The notes below the pieces were generated by a model. It was given only the letters and a program-made list of their open reading frames with translations. It was not told the DNA's origin and made no database searches. DNA of 64,000 bases, from contig QANY01002227.1 of NCBI GenBank assembly GCA_003255025.1, positions 124,001 through 188,000 of the forward strand, given 5' to 3'. A program made the translations under genes and the position numbers. Each line of letters begins with the position of its first letter. The stretch's first letter is position 1. This document shows positions 44,604-56,480 of this stretch, piece by piece. Source of the stretch: Datisca glomerata. Taxonomy: Eukaryota; Streptophyta; Magnoliopsida; Cucurbitales; Datiscaceae.

Positions 44604-45840
44604 TCAGCAAAAAGGCTTTGGGAGGCTATCAATGAACTTTTCCTTCCAATGTTCACTGTTTGCATCACCTTTCTGCATGACTTTCAAAAGAAAGACGTCA
44701 TTGTACCACCTGAAGTGGGTGAGAGAGGGGCATCTCAGATTTTGGAGAAGTTCTCTACATCGATCGGTATTGGCAATTCCTGGGCCAAGGAAGTGATGGA
44801 TAATGGATTGCACCAGGGTATAACAAGTATTTTCTATTCTGGTATGGGTACTAGTGATCGGGTCAATATTAATTTTAAAAGAGTTTAAAATTTCTTGGCT
44901 TTGACTTTCAGTGAGACAATAATCCCACCAGCATTTGAGAGTTCCTGTGAATCCATTGACCAGGAACCTACAAATCTTATGATCTGTATTATCATTATGT
45001 TTACAAACAGAAGCGTACATGATCATTTGATGAATGGTCTCCTAGACCTGATATTCTGTATTGCCATTTATGTTCCATTCATAGATGGTTTTGTCATGGT
45101 ACGATTTCTGGGAATAAAGAAAGTCTTCTTCATATAAGATATCTTGAGAAGTAGGTCTGGGGTAATAATACCTACTGGGTCCAGTTAAAGCCATATGAGT
45201 AGTAGGCCTTTTAGAATAGCCAGAAGAGAGTTTATTGATTGAATCATCAAAATTCTTCTAAATGACTAAGATTTGAGATAAAGAATATTCTTTGGATTCT
45301 TTAGGATTATGTGAATCTTCATGATTCATCATGTTCAACTATCCTGAAGAAGTTTCAGGTGTAGAACTCTTTTCTGGTGTAGAGATCTTTAGATTTTTTA
45401 TTTTTCCCATAATGGTTTCTATAACGTCTTCCTCCTTTTTACTAGATTTGAGTTTAAAATTTTGAACATCTAAATGAGGTTTAAGAGCTACATGTTCAAT
45501 AGTAAGTTTCTATTTTTCTGGTGGAGGAGTTTTAGTTTGTGTCTCCTAGATTTGAGAAACTTGATCATCTATCCTAGTTAACTGTGATCCTACAGTTTAA
45601 AGGAAGAGGTTGGTGTAATTGTTTTGTTTAGTTAATGGTAGAATATCTTTAGCCTTAACAGGGTTCTGATGGTTGGTCTTTTGGGAACCTTAGTATAGGG
45701 GTTAATGACCAATGGTTTCTGATTTCCTTGCCTTGGAGCAAGTTCTAAGGATAAGGGTGGTGGATGTATTGCTTGGTAGGTTCCACCATTAGTAGTGATC
45801 CAATTTTTCTGTATGTCTGATAGAACTTGTAATTGTTGGT
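44604..45840 (-). pseudogene. V1 coat-protein region (only copy retaining the core)
   Basis: Frame 45026-44604 holds CWWDYCLTESQSQE and FRWYNDVFLLKVMQKG, typical caulimovirid coat-protein landmarks. Acidic, Ser/Thr-rich N-terminal text is readable in broken frames to 45840, where V1 meets V2 at a shared TTGGT. Confidence 0.75.
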
Positions 45841-45849
45841 ATCAGAGCC
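45837..45849 (+). promoter_or_regulatory. V2 primer-binding site (initiator Met tRNA)
   Basis: TGGTATCAGAGCC, shared by caulimovirids for minus-strand priming. It lies exactly at the V1/V2 junction. Confidence 0.9.
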
Positions 45850-45940
45850 ATGATTAGCCTGGTTATAGTACTGTTTATATTCTCTTTACATTAGACATAC
45901 ATGGTCACCATACATCATGTCTGAACTCAGCTCTGCATCT

Positions 45941-46264
45941 GTCTACTAGTACATGGACAACTGTGTGGACCGGTGGGCTTACCCGTCTTGATCGTTACAA
46001 AGGACGATGCTACTCCATCGAGCCTGTAGCTGGAGAAGAAAATAAATATAGTACTTATGTAGCTTATCCCTTAGACCTTTTGAAGAAGGTATCGTTACTA
46101 CCATGTTTACAATTCTTTTGGTGTTCCATTTTCAAATTTTAATTTACCATATCTAATCTAATTGAGTGAGATTGATTATAGATCTATCCCATTTTTTTTT
46201 CGAGTTAACCAAAAGAGGTTAATTACATGAGTTTCAAACTTGAATTTCTCTTAATAATTGTGAG
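45941..46264 (+). other. rbcL: Plastid rbcL fragment plus spacer inserted in V2
   Basis: [20 protein letters not shown] and [20 protein letters not shown] followed by PLDL, then [11 protein letters not shown] in a shifted frame, are the N-terminal domain of the Rubisco large subunit. About 150 bp of AT-rich sequence, perhaps plastid spacer, follows. V4 reads straight through this point (CTCTGCATCT then ATCCGTAGC), so it is an insertion just before the movement-protein core. Confidence 0.9.
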
Positions 46265-47200
46265 ATCCGTAGCTAATACTGTAGCCTCCACATCTGAGGT
46301 AACCGAGTTAATTGCATATCAAGATGTAAAAGAAACCTTAGATAAATGGACTATACCTAAGGTGAAACCCGAAATAATTTATAAAATTGGAACCTTTGAT
46401 TTCACTAGCCAAAAAATAATTTAAACTTTTGAATATGTCATTCCATTACAGCATAATGATGATGTTATCTATCTGTTGCATATTCATGATTTATATTCGT
46501 TAATGCAAAAATATAAATATGTGCATATAGGCCTAGTTCAAATTGCATTAAAACAATTAATTCTATTAGGCCAAAATACCAGCACACAGTGCACCCTTAG
46601 AGATGGTAGGTGTCTGAATTGAAAAACTTCACTTATGGGAGCCGTAGAGACTAGCTTATCTCATGGACCCGTTTATTTTAATATTTATCCAAATTTAAAC
46701 ATTGCATTGTCTGACAATAATCTAGCCAAAGTTCTTGAACTAAGGGTTCAATCCCATGGCTATGATTATTTACCAGTATCTTCTCCCTTTACAATCCTAT
46801 TTAGGATTCATCTTAAGGTTCTGACAACCTTAAATACTTACACCAGAAAGCAAAGTTAGCAAGAACATACAATCCTTATTGATAGTAATCTGCTCAATAG
46901 CCAAGTGGCTGTTCCCCATATAATTCCCTAGTCTGAGGTCACCTTTCCAGACACATGGAAAATACCTCAGGCTGTCCCTACCAGATCTGTCATCAGACAA
47001 TCCATTGAAGATGCCATTCAAACCCAAGGAGGTAATGCCTATCTTCGCATCCAGAAACCACCTCTGACTCGTAGCCCTTCTATTATTCCTCCCTAAAAGG
47101 TAGAAATACAAGAATCCTCTAGATCATCCATAGTTGACCCTATAGGATCAGACAGATCTTATCATTCTTTTCTTCCTGAAGATCAGATTAGAGGAATTCA
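46265..47200 (+). pseudogene. V2 movement protein
   Basis: Caulimovirid movement-protein landmarks are present: SEVTELIAYQDVKETLDKW, IGTFDFTSQKII, SLSHGPVYFNIYPNLNIALS and HLKVLTTLNTY. It would form tubules for cell-to-cell spread. At least four in-frame stops or shifts break it, so it is inactive. Confidence 0.82.
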
Positions 47201-47975
47201 CATCAGCGATAACTAAATCCCCCATGGTCTTTATGAATCCACCATGAATAGAAGGCCAATGAGCCCAACCACTAGTGACATGTAATTCAATATTTAAATG
47301 GATTTTACACCTACTAGTGTTTTAAAAAAAGTCTTCACCAGGACTTAATGCAACTAAAATATAAGGATTTTCAGGATTGGTATTTTGCAAACCATAATTC
47401 TCAACAACTGCTAGATTTGAAAAACCTTTATTATTTTCAATTAGAATAGGATCAACGCCTTCAGTCTTTCCCTGAATGGTATTACCAGCTTACACAAAGA
47501 ATCAAAATAAAAGATGACCAACAATTACAAGTTCTGTCAAACATACAGAAAATTTGGATCACTACTAATGGTAGAACCTACCAAACAATACATCCACCAC
47601 CCTTATCCTTAGAACTTGCTCCAGGACAAGGAAATCAAAACCATTGGTCATTAACCCCTTTATTGAGGTTCTGAAAAGACCAACCATCAGGACCATGTTA
47701 AGGTTAAATATATTATATCCTAAACTAAACAGAAAAATTACACCAACCTCTTCCTTCAAACTGTAGGATAACAGTTAACTAGGATAGATGATCAAGTTTC
47801 TCAAATTCAGGAGACACAAACTAAAACTCCTCCACCAGAAAAACAGAAACTTACTACAGATCCTGTAACTCTTAAACCTCCTTTAGATGTTCAAAATTTT
47901 AAACTCAAATCTAGTAAGAAAACAGGAAGACTTTATAGAAACCATTATAGGAAAAATAAAAAATCTGAAGACTTC
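47201..47975 (+). pseudogene. V2 coat-protein N-terminal remnant
   Basis: Readable text such as LQSFPEWYYQLTQRIKIKDD and TIHPPPLSLELAPGQGNQ continues to an abrupt join near 47975, where sequence jumps to the pre-protease linker. About 1.7 kb present in V1 is absent. Confidence 0.7.
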
Positions 47976-48490
47976 CCAGATCTGCCTTCATCAGATCAGC
48001 CAAGGTCAACCTTTGACTTCACCAAATATGACATCTCCTAGTCAAAGTCAAAGTCAGACTTTGACCTCCCCAGATCAGCCTTGTCAGATCTCACCAGATC
48101 AGACAAAGGGAAATAATCTGTATTTATTCCTTATGAAGCAAGTAACCTTCCAGAAATGGTACACCAAGATTACCTTAGTTTCAAACCTGATTTCATCATT
48201 ACTGACGCCATTATCTTAGTAGATAGTGGTGAAGATATGAACTGCACACATGAAGGATTAATCCCTCTGAAATACTTCCATAAAACCACTCAATCTCTCA
48301 CAAGCGCTAGTGAGAATTCTATGAGAACTTTATTATAAGATACCAGAATCGCTTATCTGCAAACATGGAGTTTGCATATCTGTTTCATTTGTGCTCATCA
48401 AGAATATGACACAAAACTTTATCTTAGGCAACCCTTTTCTAAATTCAATTATGCCTATCACCAGAATTGATACATCTAGTATCCATGCCG
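47976..48490 (+). pseudogene. V2 linker and protease
   Basis: Linker repeats based on CAGATCAGCC and TGACTTC precede DAIILVDSGEDMNCTHEGLI, the D-S-G protease active site. The frame changes several times. It ends in a rearranged stretch near 48490. Confidence 0.75.
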
Positions 48491-48554
48491 GTGAGTTTTG
48501 GATTCCATGTAATAAATCTATATATTTTATTATCAAAATCTGATACGTGACCTA
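48491..48554 (+). other. Filler DNA at the V2 RT deletion, copied from ORF2
   Basis: Between protease and RNase H the sequence TTATTATCAAAATCTGATAC appears. It matches the ORF2 region of V4 near 63227-63248, not RT. The RT is replaced by this short templated patch. Confidence 0.7.
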
Positions 48555-49200
48555 CTAACCGCAGTATAGATTTTGCATCTAAGTTTCCATATGAGAATAA
48601 AGATAAAACACAATTACAAAGATTCTTAAGGAGTCTAAATTATATCCGTAATTTTTATCCACAATTAGCTCAGGATACTACTCTTCTGAATAAGAGACTT
48701 CAGAAAAAACCTATTCCGTGGACACCAGACTTGACCTTAGCTGTAAAGAACATTAAAGCTAAAATGAAACAATTACACTGTTTAGCTTTACCAAATCCTA
48801 CCTGACATAAAATTGTAGAAACCGTTGCCTCCATTCTGGGCTATGGAGGTATTCTCAAACAAGTAAATCCTCATAATCAGAAAGAAGAATTACTCAGATT
48901 CACCTCTGGTACTTGGAAAGGGCCAACAAAGAATTATCCCACGATTAAACAAGAATGTTTCTCAACTGTAAAATGTGTCTTAAAATTTTAGGATGATTTG
49001 TTAAATCAAGATTTTCTTATCTGTGTCGACTACTCTGGTGCTAAACAGATTTTAAAAAAAGATGTACAACATTTTGCATCTAAAAAAATATTTGCATCAT
49101 GGCAGAGTATCTTATTTGTATTTGATTTTGATATTGAGTATATTAAAGGTGAACAGAATTCTCTTCTTGATTTTCTAACCCGTGAATATTTATAGGGATA
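48555..49200 (+). pseudogene. V2 RT end and RNase H
   Basis: NYIRNFYPQLAQDTTLLNKR, AVKNIKAKMKQLHCLALPNP, and frame 48998-49195 with FDIEYIKGEQNSLLDFLTRE parallel V1 and V4. Stops near 48803 and 48990. Confidence 0.8.
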
Positions 49201-49208
49201 AAACTCTA

Positions 49209-49509
49209 ATGATGAGTAACCGAGGAAGAGGCTGCAGCTCTCGTGGGGGCGTTGAGGTAGAAACAATCTGCAATATCTGAATGATGGGATTTTCTGGCCA
49301 TCACAATTTCCAAGTGTACAAGAGGTTTCGCAAGAGTACTAAAGAAATCCTCTTGACACCAGAATAATATGTTCCTAACCGTATATCTAAGGAAACAATC
49401 CTCATCATTGAACCGAATGATGAAAAATGGATGGAAGATCCAGGAGAGATAAAGTACCAACTAGATTCGAACACTATAGATACATCAATGAAACTATAGT
49501 AGTCCAATA
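49209..49509 (+). pseudogene. V2 ORF2 N-terminal fragment
   Basis: ATG at 49209 opens MMSNRGRGCSS, then a frameshifted reading with EPNDEKWMEDPGEIK. It ends at the palindromic junction with V3. Confidence 0.65.
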
Positions 49510-49578
49510 ACCTACTATAGATTATTTCCATGCTCTCATATTGGACTACTATAGGTTCATAGATGTATCTATAGTGTT
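49470..49578. repeat. Palindrome at the V2/V3 tail-to-tail junction
   Basis: Arms 49470-49509 and 49539-49578 are inverted copies over 40 bp with two mismatches, separated by 29 bases. Both arms are ORF2 sequence. Confidence 0.88.
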
Positions 49579-49584
49579 TGAAGT

Positions 49585-49960
49585 CTGGATGATATGGCAA
49601 AAAGATGATATGTTTCTTTCGATCCCAAAAGGTATTACAGATATCACTACAGATTTCAGATTGGAATTCATGAAGAATTTTTTTAATTTTAATATGTATT
49701 ACAGGTTGTTGTATTCGTTGATCAATTGTCAGAAAGTGGATTTCTTTCTGTAATAGATTTGTCTTATTATCAATCAGATGTCTGATAATATCTACTTCTT
49801 TAATATATGGTTTTGTTATAAATTCAAAAGTAATATCAACAGTATCAATGACGATATGGATACCCGAGGTATCAATTCTCGTGGTAAGCATAATTGAATT
49901 CTGAAAAGGGTTGTCTAAGATAATGTTTTGAGTCATATTCTTGATGAGCACAAATGAAGC
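49585..49960 (-). pseudogene. V3 RT N-terminal fragment fused to ORF2
   Basis: Frame 49951-49301 holds IDTSGIHIVIDTVDITFEFI and WDRKKHIIFLPYHPDFK, then switches directly to HYRYIYEPIVVQ, which is ORF2 sequence in V4. The long open frame is therefore a deletion fusion plus read-through into V2, not a real gene. Confidence 0.8.
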
Positions 49961-50410
49961 AGATATGCAAACTCCCTATTTACAGATAAGCGCTTCTGGT
50001 ATCTTATACTGAATTCTCATGGAATTCCCACAGGCGGTTGTGAGAGATTGAGTGGTTTTATGGAAGTATTTCAGAGGGATTAATCTTTCATGTATGCAGT
50101 TCATATCTACACCACTATCTACTAATACAATGACGTTAGTAATGATGAAATCAGGTTTGATTACTAAGGTAATCTTGGTGTACCATTTCTGGAAGGTTAC
50201 TTGGTTCATAAGGAATAAATACGAATCATTTCCCTTTGTCTGATCTGATGAGATCTGACAAGGCTGATCTGGGGAGGTCAAAGTCTAACTTTGACTTTGA
50301 CTAGGTGATGGCTAATTTGGTGAAGTCAAAGGTTAACCTTGGTAGATCTAGTGAAGGAAGATCTGGGAAGTCTCCAAGGGTTTTTCCTTTTCCTGTAGAC
50401 TGTTTCAGGA
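49961..50410 (-). pseudogene. V3 linker and protease
   Basis: Frame 50281-49976 includes NVIVLVDSGVDMNCIHERLI (D-S-G) and the KIPEALICK block. It follows a join near 50415, where the coat-protein N-terminal remnant (GPSRYYYLRL) jumps to NLLKQSTGKGK, the pre-protease linker. Confidence 0.78.
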
Positions 50411-51470
50411 GATTGAGGCGTAAGTCTGAGATAATAATACCTACTAGGTCCAGTTAATGCCATACGAGTAGTAGGCCTTTTAGAATAGCTAGAAGAGAGT
50501 TTACTGATAGAATCATCAGAATTCTTCTGAATATCTAAGATTTGAGATCAGGAATACTCATCGGGTTCTTCAGGATTAGATGAATCATCTTGATTCATCA
50601 TGTTGAGTTCTCCTGAAGAAGATTCAGGTGTGGAGCTATTGTCAGGTGTGGACATCTTAGATTTTTTATTTTTTCCATAATGATTTCTATAAAATCATCC
50701 TCATTCTTATTGGATTTTAATTTAAAATTCTGAACATCTAAAGGAGGCTTAAGAGTCACGGGGTCAATTACCATTTTTGGTTTTTCTGGTGGAGGAATTT
50801 AGTTTGTATCTCCTGGGATTTGAGAGACTTGATCCTCGATCCTAGTTAACTGTGTTCCTACAGTTTGAAGGAAGATGTTGGTGTAATTATTCTGTTTGGT
50901 TAAAGGTAGAATGTCTTTAACCTTAACAAGGTCCTGATGGTTGGTCTTTCTGGAACCTCAGTATAGGGGTTGATGACCAATGGTTTCTGGTTTCCTTGTC
51001 CTGGAGTAAGCTCTAAGGATAAGGGTGGTGGATGTATAGCTTGGTAGGTTCTAGCACTAGTAGTGATCCATATTTTTTGTATGTTTGATAGAACTTGTAA
51101 TTGTTGGTCATATTTTAATTTGACTCTTTGGGTGAGCTGGTAATAGCATTCAAGGAAGGACTAAAAGTTGTTGAGGATTATGGTTGGAGAAATACCAATC
51201 TCTAAAATCCTTATATTTTGGTTGCATAAAATCCTAGTGAAGACTTTATCTTAATACACTATTGGGTGTAAAATTCATTTAAATGTTGAATTGCATGTCA
51301 CTAGCGGCTTGGGCTCGTAGGCCTTCTGTTAATGGTGGATTTATAAACACCATTGGGAATCTGATTAACGCTGATGTGAATTCCTCTAATCTGAACTTCC
51401 AGGGGAAGAGAATGATCAGATTCCTCTAATCCTAGAGGGTCGGCTATTGACGCCCTAGAGGATTTTGTTA
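50411..51470 (-). pseudogene. V3 coat-protein N-terminal remnant
   Basis: Minus-strand text parallels V1 and V2 (LQVLSNIQKIWITTS, then an acidic Ser-rich segment) and stops before the conserved core. Many stops. Confidence 0.65.
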
Positions 51471-51833
51471 TTTCTACCTTATAGGGAGGAATACTACGAC
51501 TGCTTAGACTAGAAGGGCTTCTGGTCAGAGGTAGAGGTGGTTTTTTAAAACGAATATAGACATTTCCTCCTTGGGTTTGGATGGCATCTTCGATGGATTT
51601 TCGGATGACAGGTCTGGTAGGGACAACCTGGAGGATTTACCAGGTATCAGGAAAGGTGATTTCAGACCAGGGAATCATTCGGGGAACAACAACTTGGATG
51701 TTGAACAGATTAATATCAACAAGGACTGTATGTCCTTGCTCACTTTGCTTTCTAGTGTAAGGATTTAAAGTTGTCAGAACCTTAAGATGAATCCTAAATA
51801 GGATTGCAAAGGGAGAAGATCCTGGTAGATACA

Positions 51834-52233
<400 letters not shown>

Positions 52234-52736
52234 CATGGGATTGAACTCTTAGTTCAAGAACTTTGGCTAGAATGCTGTCAGACAACATAATACTTAAATT
52301 CGGTTAAATATTAAAATAAACGGGTCTGTGAGATAAACTAGTTTCTATGGCTCCCATAAAGGGAAGCTTTCTAGTTCAGACACCTACCATCTCTAAGGGT
52401 GCATTGTATGCTGGTGTTCTATCCTAACAGAGTTAACAGTTTTAATGCAATTTGCACTAAGCCTATATGCACATACTTGTATTTTTTCATGAATTGATAT
52501 AAATCATGTTGCAGATGCAACAGATAAATGGCATCATCATTATGTTATAATGGAATAGCATATTCAAACGTTTTAATGATTTTCCGGCTAGTGAAATCAA
52601 ATGTTCCAATTTTATAAATTGTTTCGGGTTTTACCTTAGGTATAGTCCATTTATTTAAGGCTTCTTTTACATATTGATATGCAATTAACTCGGTTACCTC
52701 AGATGTGGAGACTATAGTATTCACTAAGGTAAGACA

Positions 52737-52758
52737 TGTGTGTGTGTGTGTGTGTGTG
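52737..52758 (+). repeat. (TG)n microsatellite in the V3 leader
   Basis: TGTGTGTG for about 22 bases between the primer site and the movement protein. V4 has a shorter (CA)n at the equivalent spot (58243-58256), V2 none, so the repeat grew inside the viral leader. Confidence 0.9.
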
Positions 52759-52815
52759 ACCATGTATGCCTAATGTAAAGAGAATATAAACAGTACTAAA
52801 AACAAGGCTAATCGT

Positions 52816-52828
52816 GGCTCTGATACCA
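52816..52828 (-). promoter_or_regulatory. V3 primer-binding site (initiator Met tRNA)
   Basis: Minus-strand TGGTATCAGAGCC preceded by the leader end CATAAGT, as in V4 (CGTAAGT). Confidence 0.9.
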
Positions 52829-53249
52829 ACTTATGGCTAAACAACTTGCACCCATCAATTAAGGGGGCTAACCACTGCAGATGCAGTTAATTCAGGTAAG
52901 GACAACAAGTCTAAAGCCTACTGAGGAGGTCATGGGCACGATGATGGATCGACACTACGAGCCTCATCCTAAACCAAGTCATATGCCTAAAATTCATTCC
53001 CACGACAGTAAGGGTTTGTCCAAGCCTTCTCACTTGACTAATAGCTATAAGTGAGTAGCCACAGTAAGTCCAACCATGGTGGATGGAACCAACGGTATGA
53101 CAGGAGGCGAAAAGTGATGAATAAACATGCCTTATAACGTATCTGAGCGAAAAATAAGATTTTTTTTCAACTTTTTTTCCCCTCAAGAATCTCTATATTT
53201 GTAGCATTCAAACTCAAATAAAGACATCATGCAATAAGACTTAGGCCAT

Positions 53250-53505
53250 GTTTGACTCAGGTTATAAGCTGTAGTTTATAACTTATAACTTAAATTTGCT
53301 CTCTTAAAAATAAGCAAATAACTTATTTTTTAGATGACGGATTTAAGCTATAAGTCATAAGTTGCAGTTTATATGGTGAGTCAAAGATGACCTATGACTT
53401 TAAATTCTTATTGTTAAAAATAAGTAAATAGCTTATTTTTTAAGAGAGCAAATTTAAGTTATAAGCCATAAACTGCAGCTTATAAGCTGAGCCAAACAAT
53501 ACATT
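53250..53505. mobile_element. Foldback MITE, copy 1 (AGCTTATAAGCT family)
   Basis: Left end GTTTGACTCAGGTTATAAGC and right end reverse complement GTTTGGCTCAGCTTATAAGC match. The arms, about 100 bp, share TTTGCTCTCTTAAAAA. TTA-rich interior. A second copy is at 55320-55577. Confidence 0.72.
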
Positions 53506-54229
53506 AGCAGCTCAAATTAAAAAAAAATATTAGATATCGAGACAACTGAATATGAAATCACACGATTTAAAAATTTAGCTTAATAGATAAAATAGATTGC
53601 AAGAGTGCGCTAGTTGGAAGAGAAATGCTCATGTTTTATGATGTTTAATGAAGCTATACATACTTATAAGAAACTTCAATGCTAACGACCAACATTTATA
53701 AATAATAGAGAGAGAACTGAATCATATATCTTTAAAGGGATTAGAGAAGAGCTCGAGACTAGAGAGTGACAAATGGCCATGTAGGTATAAAATTTAGTAA
53801 TTGGGGGAAAAGGCAACTTAGTTATGTAAAAATAGTACACCAAGTAGTAAAAAAAGAGTGATACGTCATAATTCAAATATTTGAGTGGGTCACAATTTAA
53901 TGTCATTGGGGGAAAAGTCTAAAATAGGTAATCTCACATTATTCAGGTAGAGCTATATGATTGAGGTAGACCCACATGATTGGGTCTTTATCCATGACAA
54001 TGAACCACCTCGGTACCCGAGGCCACCTACCAGGGTCCTATACTCCTAAGGTCTATACTTCCATGGGTCCTCACCTCCAAAGATCCGCACTTTCATGGGT
54101 CCTCGCATCTTATGATCGTATCTTTTATGGCTGAATTTCCCATGGCTGAGCCTAATCATGGCCAAAACTCAATGGGTTTGTACCTCAGCTAAGGATTTCC
54201 ATTCCATCTTCATCAGCCCTAAAATTCAC
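53506..54229. other. Spacer with LTR-like GC phrases
   Basis: No gene seen. From 53990 onward, phrases such as CATGGGTCCTCACCTCCAAA and CATGGGTCCTCGCATC look like an LTR or leader of an old gypsy element leading into R2. Confidence 0.35.
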
Positions 54230-54660
54230 ATGATGTATAATGAATCAGACCAAGATATAAGTTCAAAATAGAGACACTCCCACACGATAGTATCAGAGTC
54301 ACATGACATCACTTTCATGCATGTGTCCGTGCGAAGGATATGACATTAGATGATTCATAACTCGGACCAAAAAAATCAATTCTGAGCCTACAGATTCGAC
54401 CTCATCCCGGAACCGTGCGGTAGAAGTAAGGACTCATCCCATTAGACATTAACATGATGCACCATGGATCAAATTAAGATATAGGTCCAAAATAGAGACA
54501 TTCCCACGTGACAACATCTGAGTCATGTGTCGTCACTTGCTTGCCTATGTCTGCACAAAGGATATGACATTAGATGATTTATAACTCAGACCAACAAACA
54601 TAATTCTGAGCCTACAGAGTCAACCTCATCCCTGAACTGCATTGTTGAAATAAGGACTAA
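54230..54660. repeat. Two imperfect tandem units, 224-bp period, inside R2
   Basis: GACATTAGATGATTCATAAC at 54342 and GACATTAGATGATTTATAAC at 54566 mark the period. Each is followed by AATTCTGAGCCTACAGA and then CAACCTCATCC or CGACCTCATCC. Same structure as 5362-5700. Confidence 0.82.
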
Positions 54661-55319
54661 TTCCAGTGGCCATTAACAAGAGGATTCTATTAGGAAAGCT
54701 CCCCACCATGGTGAAATGATAACTATGGATCTCCCAGTCCTTATAAAGAAACTCCTAGTGTATAGTCGTATAAGAGACCACATTAAGTATATCAGGGAGA
54801 GAATAAATAGCTACTTTTGAAGAGCCAGACACCTTGTACTATTTCTTAAAAAATAGCTAGAGTTCCAATGGGTCTGATATGAAATATTTCTCTTATCTTG
54901 CAGGGGTATGTCGTTTGAGTTGGACTATTCTTAAGATTATCCACTATGTACTCATTTTTATGATGTTGATATGGGCGAGGATTAGGCCGGACATCAACAC
55001 GTATCTCGATTGAGACCACAATGAGGAGTTGGTGCCAACGGCCCAATGGGTCTTCTACTGGTCTACGCTCGATCTAGGCCCAATTGGTTTTAGGCATCTC
55101 TATAATAGAGTTTACATTTCACATTGTAAGAATAGTTACATTTGATTCTTTGATGAGTTATTTTATCTCATTTTTACAAATTTATTAGATTGAATATCAA
55201 GTAAAACCTCAAGTATTTGTGGAACTTTGATTCATTTGATCAATTTTTTTTCTAATTAATAAGTGAGTACTTTCGAAATTGTAGACATTTTGATATATTT
55301 TATAATAAATCACCAAGAT

Positions 55320-55577
55320 ATACCTTATAAGCGACAACTTATGACTTATAGCTTAAATCCGTCATCTAAAAAATTAAGTAAATAGCTTATTTTTTAGAAG
55401 CAAGATTTAAACTATAAGTCATGAGCTGCATCTTATAAGCTGCGTAGAACATGACCTATAACTTATAGCTTAAATTCACTTTCTTAAAAATAAGTAAATA
55501 GCTAATTTTTAAGATGTCGAATTTAAGCTACAAGTCATAAACAACAATTTATAAACTGAGTCAAACAAGATCTTCTT
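55320..55577. mobile_element. Foldback MITE, copy 2 (inside R2)
   Basis: Starts CTTATAAGCGACAACTTATG, ends CTGAGTCAAACAAGAT, with TTAAAAATAAGTAAATAGCT inside, as in 53250-53505. The empty site is visible in R1 (near 4290), so it inserted after R1 and R2 diverged. Confidence 0.72.
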
Positions 55578-56480
55578 GAATGATTGGCATTGTCTATAAA
55601 AAAGAGAAAATTAAACAATAAGAACTTTGAAAAAAATAAGCAATTAGAACCTGATTATTTTTTTAACAAAATTTAATCATTTTCACAGGATAAAGAACTA
55701 CGTTGTTCATTTGATTTAGAATTTTTCTATTGAACTTAATTTATATAGACCATGATAATATTCATGTCGAAATATTAAGTTAGGGTGTGACACATGTTTT
55801 TTTCCTAGATCATAATCAATAGAATAACTTAATTTTTTAGAGGAAAGCCACATTTTATTGAAAAATAATAGGAGCTTGATTTTGTGTTTTCTTTCACAGG
55901 AGTCCCCTTACCACATTTTCTCTATAAGAAATTGCAAAGGAAGGTGGTGAGTAGGAAAATGAGATAAATAGAGAGGAAAACAAGTTTGAAATAAAGTGGG
56001 TACGAAATTGAAATTGCAATGAAAAAAGCTGTGATCCTAAAGAAAACAGGCACTTTTTCAAGTAGTTGGGAGGTTTTAAGGAACTTGGAGTTTATGAATA
56101 TGGATTTACTAAGGAGCAAAGAGGCAAAGACTTATAAAATAGAAAGTTCAAGATTAGAGGGAGCTGAAACTGACGTTGGACCGAGAGAATGGCTATTTCA
56201 ATGGCGGATGAAAAACACAAGATTATTATTATCTTCACCCAATATTTGTTCTTACTTATTTCCACTCCCAGCTCTGGGAAATGACCATCTTGATTTTCTG
56301 GATCAGAGGATCCTGATGTGCTCATATGAGACAAAAGCTACAGCATTATGGGAAGAATTGAATGAAATAAATCCTGAAACCAATTGACAATTCTCATTTT
56401 TTTTCAATAAATATTTGAATAGACAAAAGTAAAAGAACAGGGTAATAGATGGATTAATATTGAAAATAAAGCGGATTAGA

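Larger units (their letters stand above)
39370..45840 (-). mobile_element. Endogenous florendovirus-like caulimovirid copy V1 (minus strand)
   Basis: Minus-strand order: coat protein, zinc knuckle, protease, RT, RNase H, separate ORF2, then promoter and leader up to the primer-site position. The movement protein is missing, because the 5' end is cut inside the coat-protein region at the junction with V2. Polyprotein order with an extra downstream ORF fits florendoviruses; the genus should be confirmed by RT phylogeny. Many stops and frameshifts. It is the only copy here that keeps the coat-protein core. Confidence 0.85.
45836..49509 (+). mobile_element. Endogenous florendovirus-like copy V2 (plus strand, internally deleted)
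   Basis: It starts at the primer-site position, head to head with V1. Order: leader, plastid rbcL insertion, movement protein, partial coat protein, deletion, protease, deletion, RNase H, start of ORF2. The coat-protein core with zinc knuckle and nearly all of RT are missing. It ends in a palindrome with V3. Confidence 0.85.
54230..56480 (-). repeat. R2: right arm of the inverted segmental pair with R1
   Basis: Reverse-complement counterpart of 3140-5700. It includes the tandem repeat region, CTACTTTTGAAGAGCC (54806; complement in R1 near 5018), a region near 54960-55060 with GAGACCACAATGAGGAG and TTGGTGCCA that resembles a gypsy primer-site flank, the GAATAGTTACATTTGATTC block (55130), and the exon-like hydrophobic block (55860-56400). 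R2 has a MITE at 55320-55577 that R1 lacks. Confidence 0.65.

Noticed and set aside
49301..49951. A 216-codon minus-strand open frame
   Set aside because: It is a viral RT N-terminus fused by deletion to ORF2 and then to the inverted V2 copy.
52737..52758. (TG)n run considered as a regulatory element
   Set aside because: It varies in length or is absent in the other viral copies, so it is a simple repeat expansion.
56019..56387. Plus-strand frame of 122 codons in R2
   Set aside because: The conserved coding signal shared with R1 is on the other strand.
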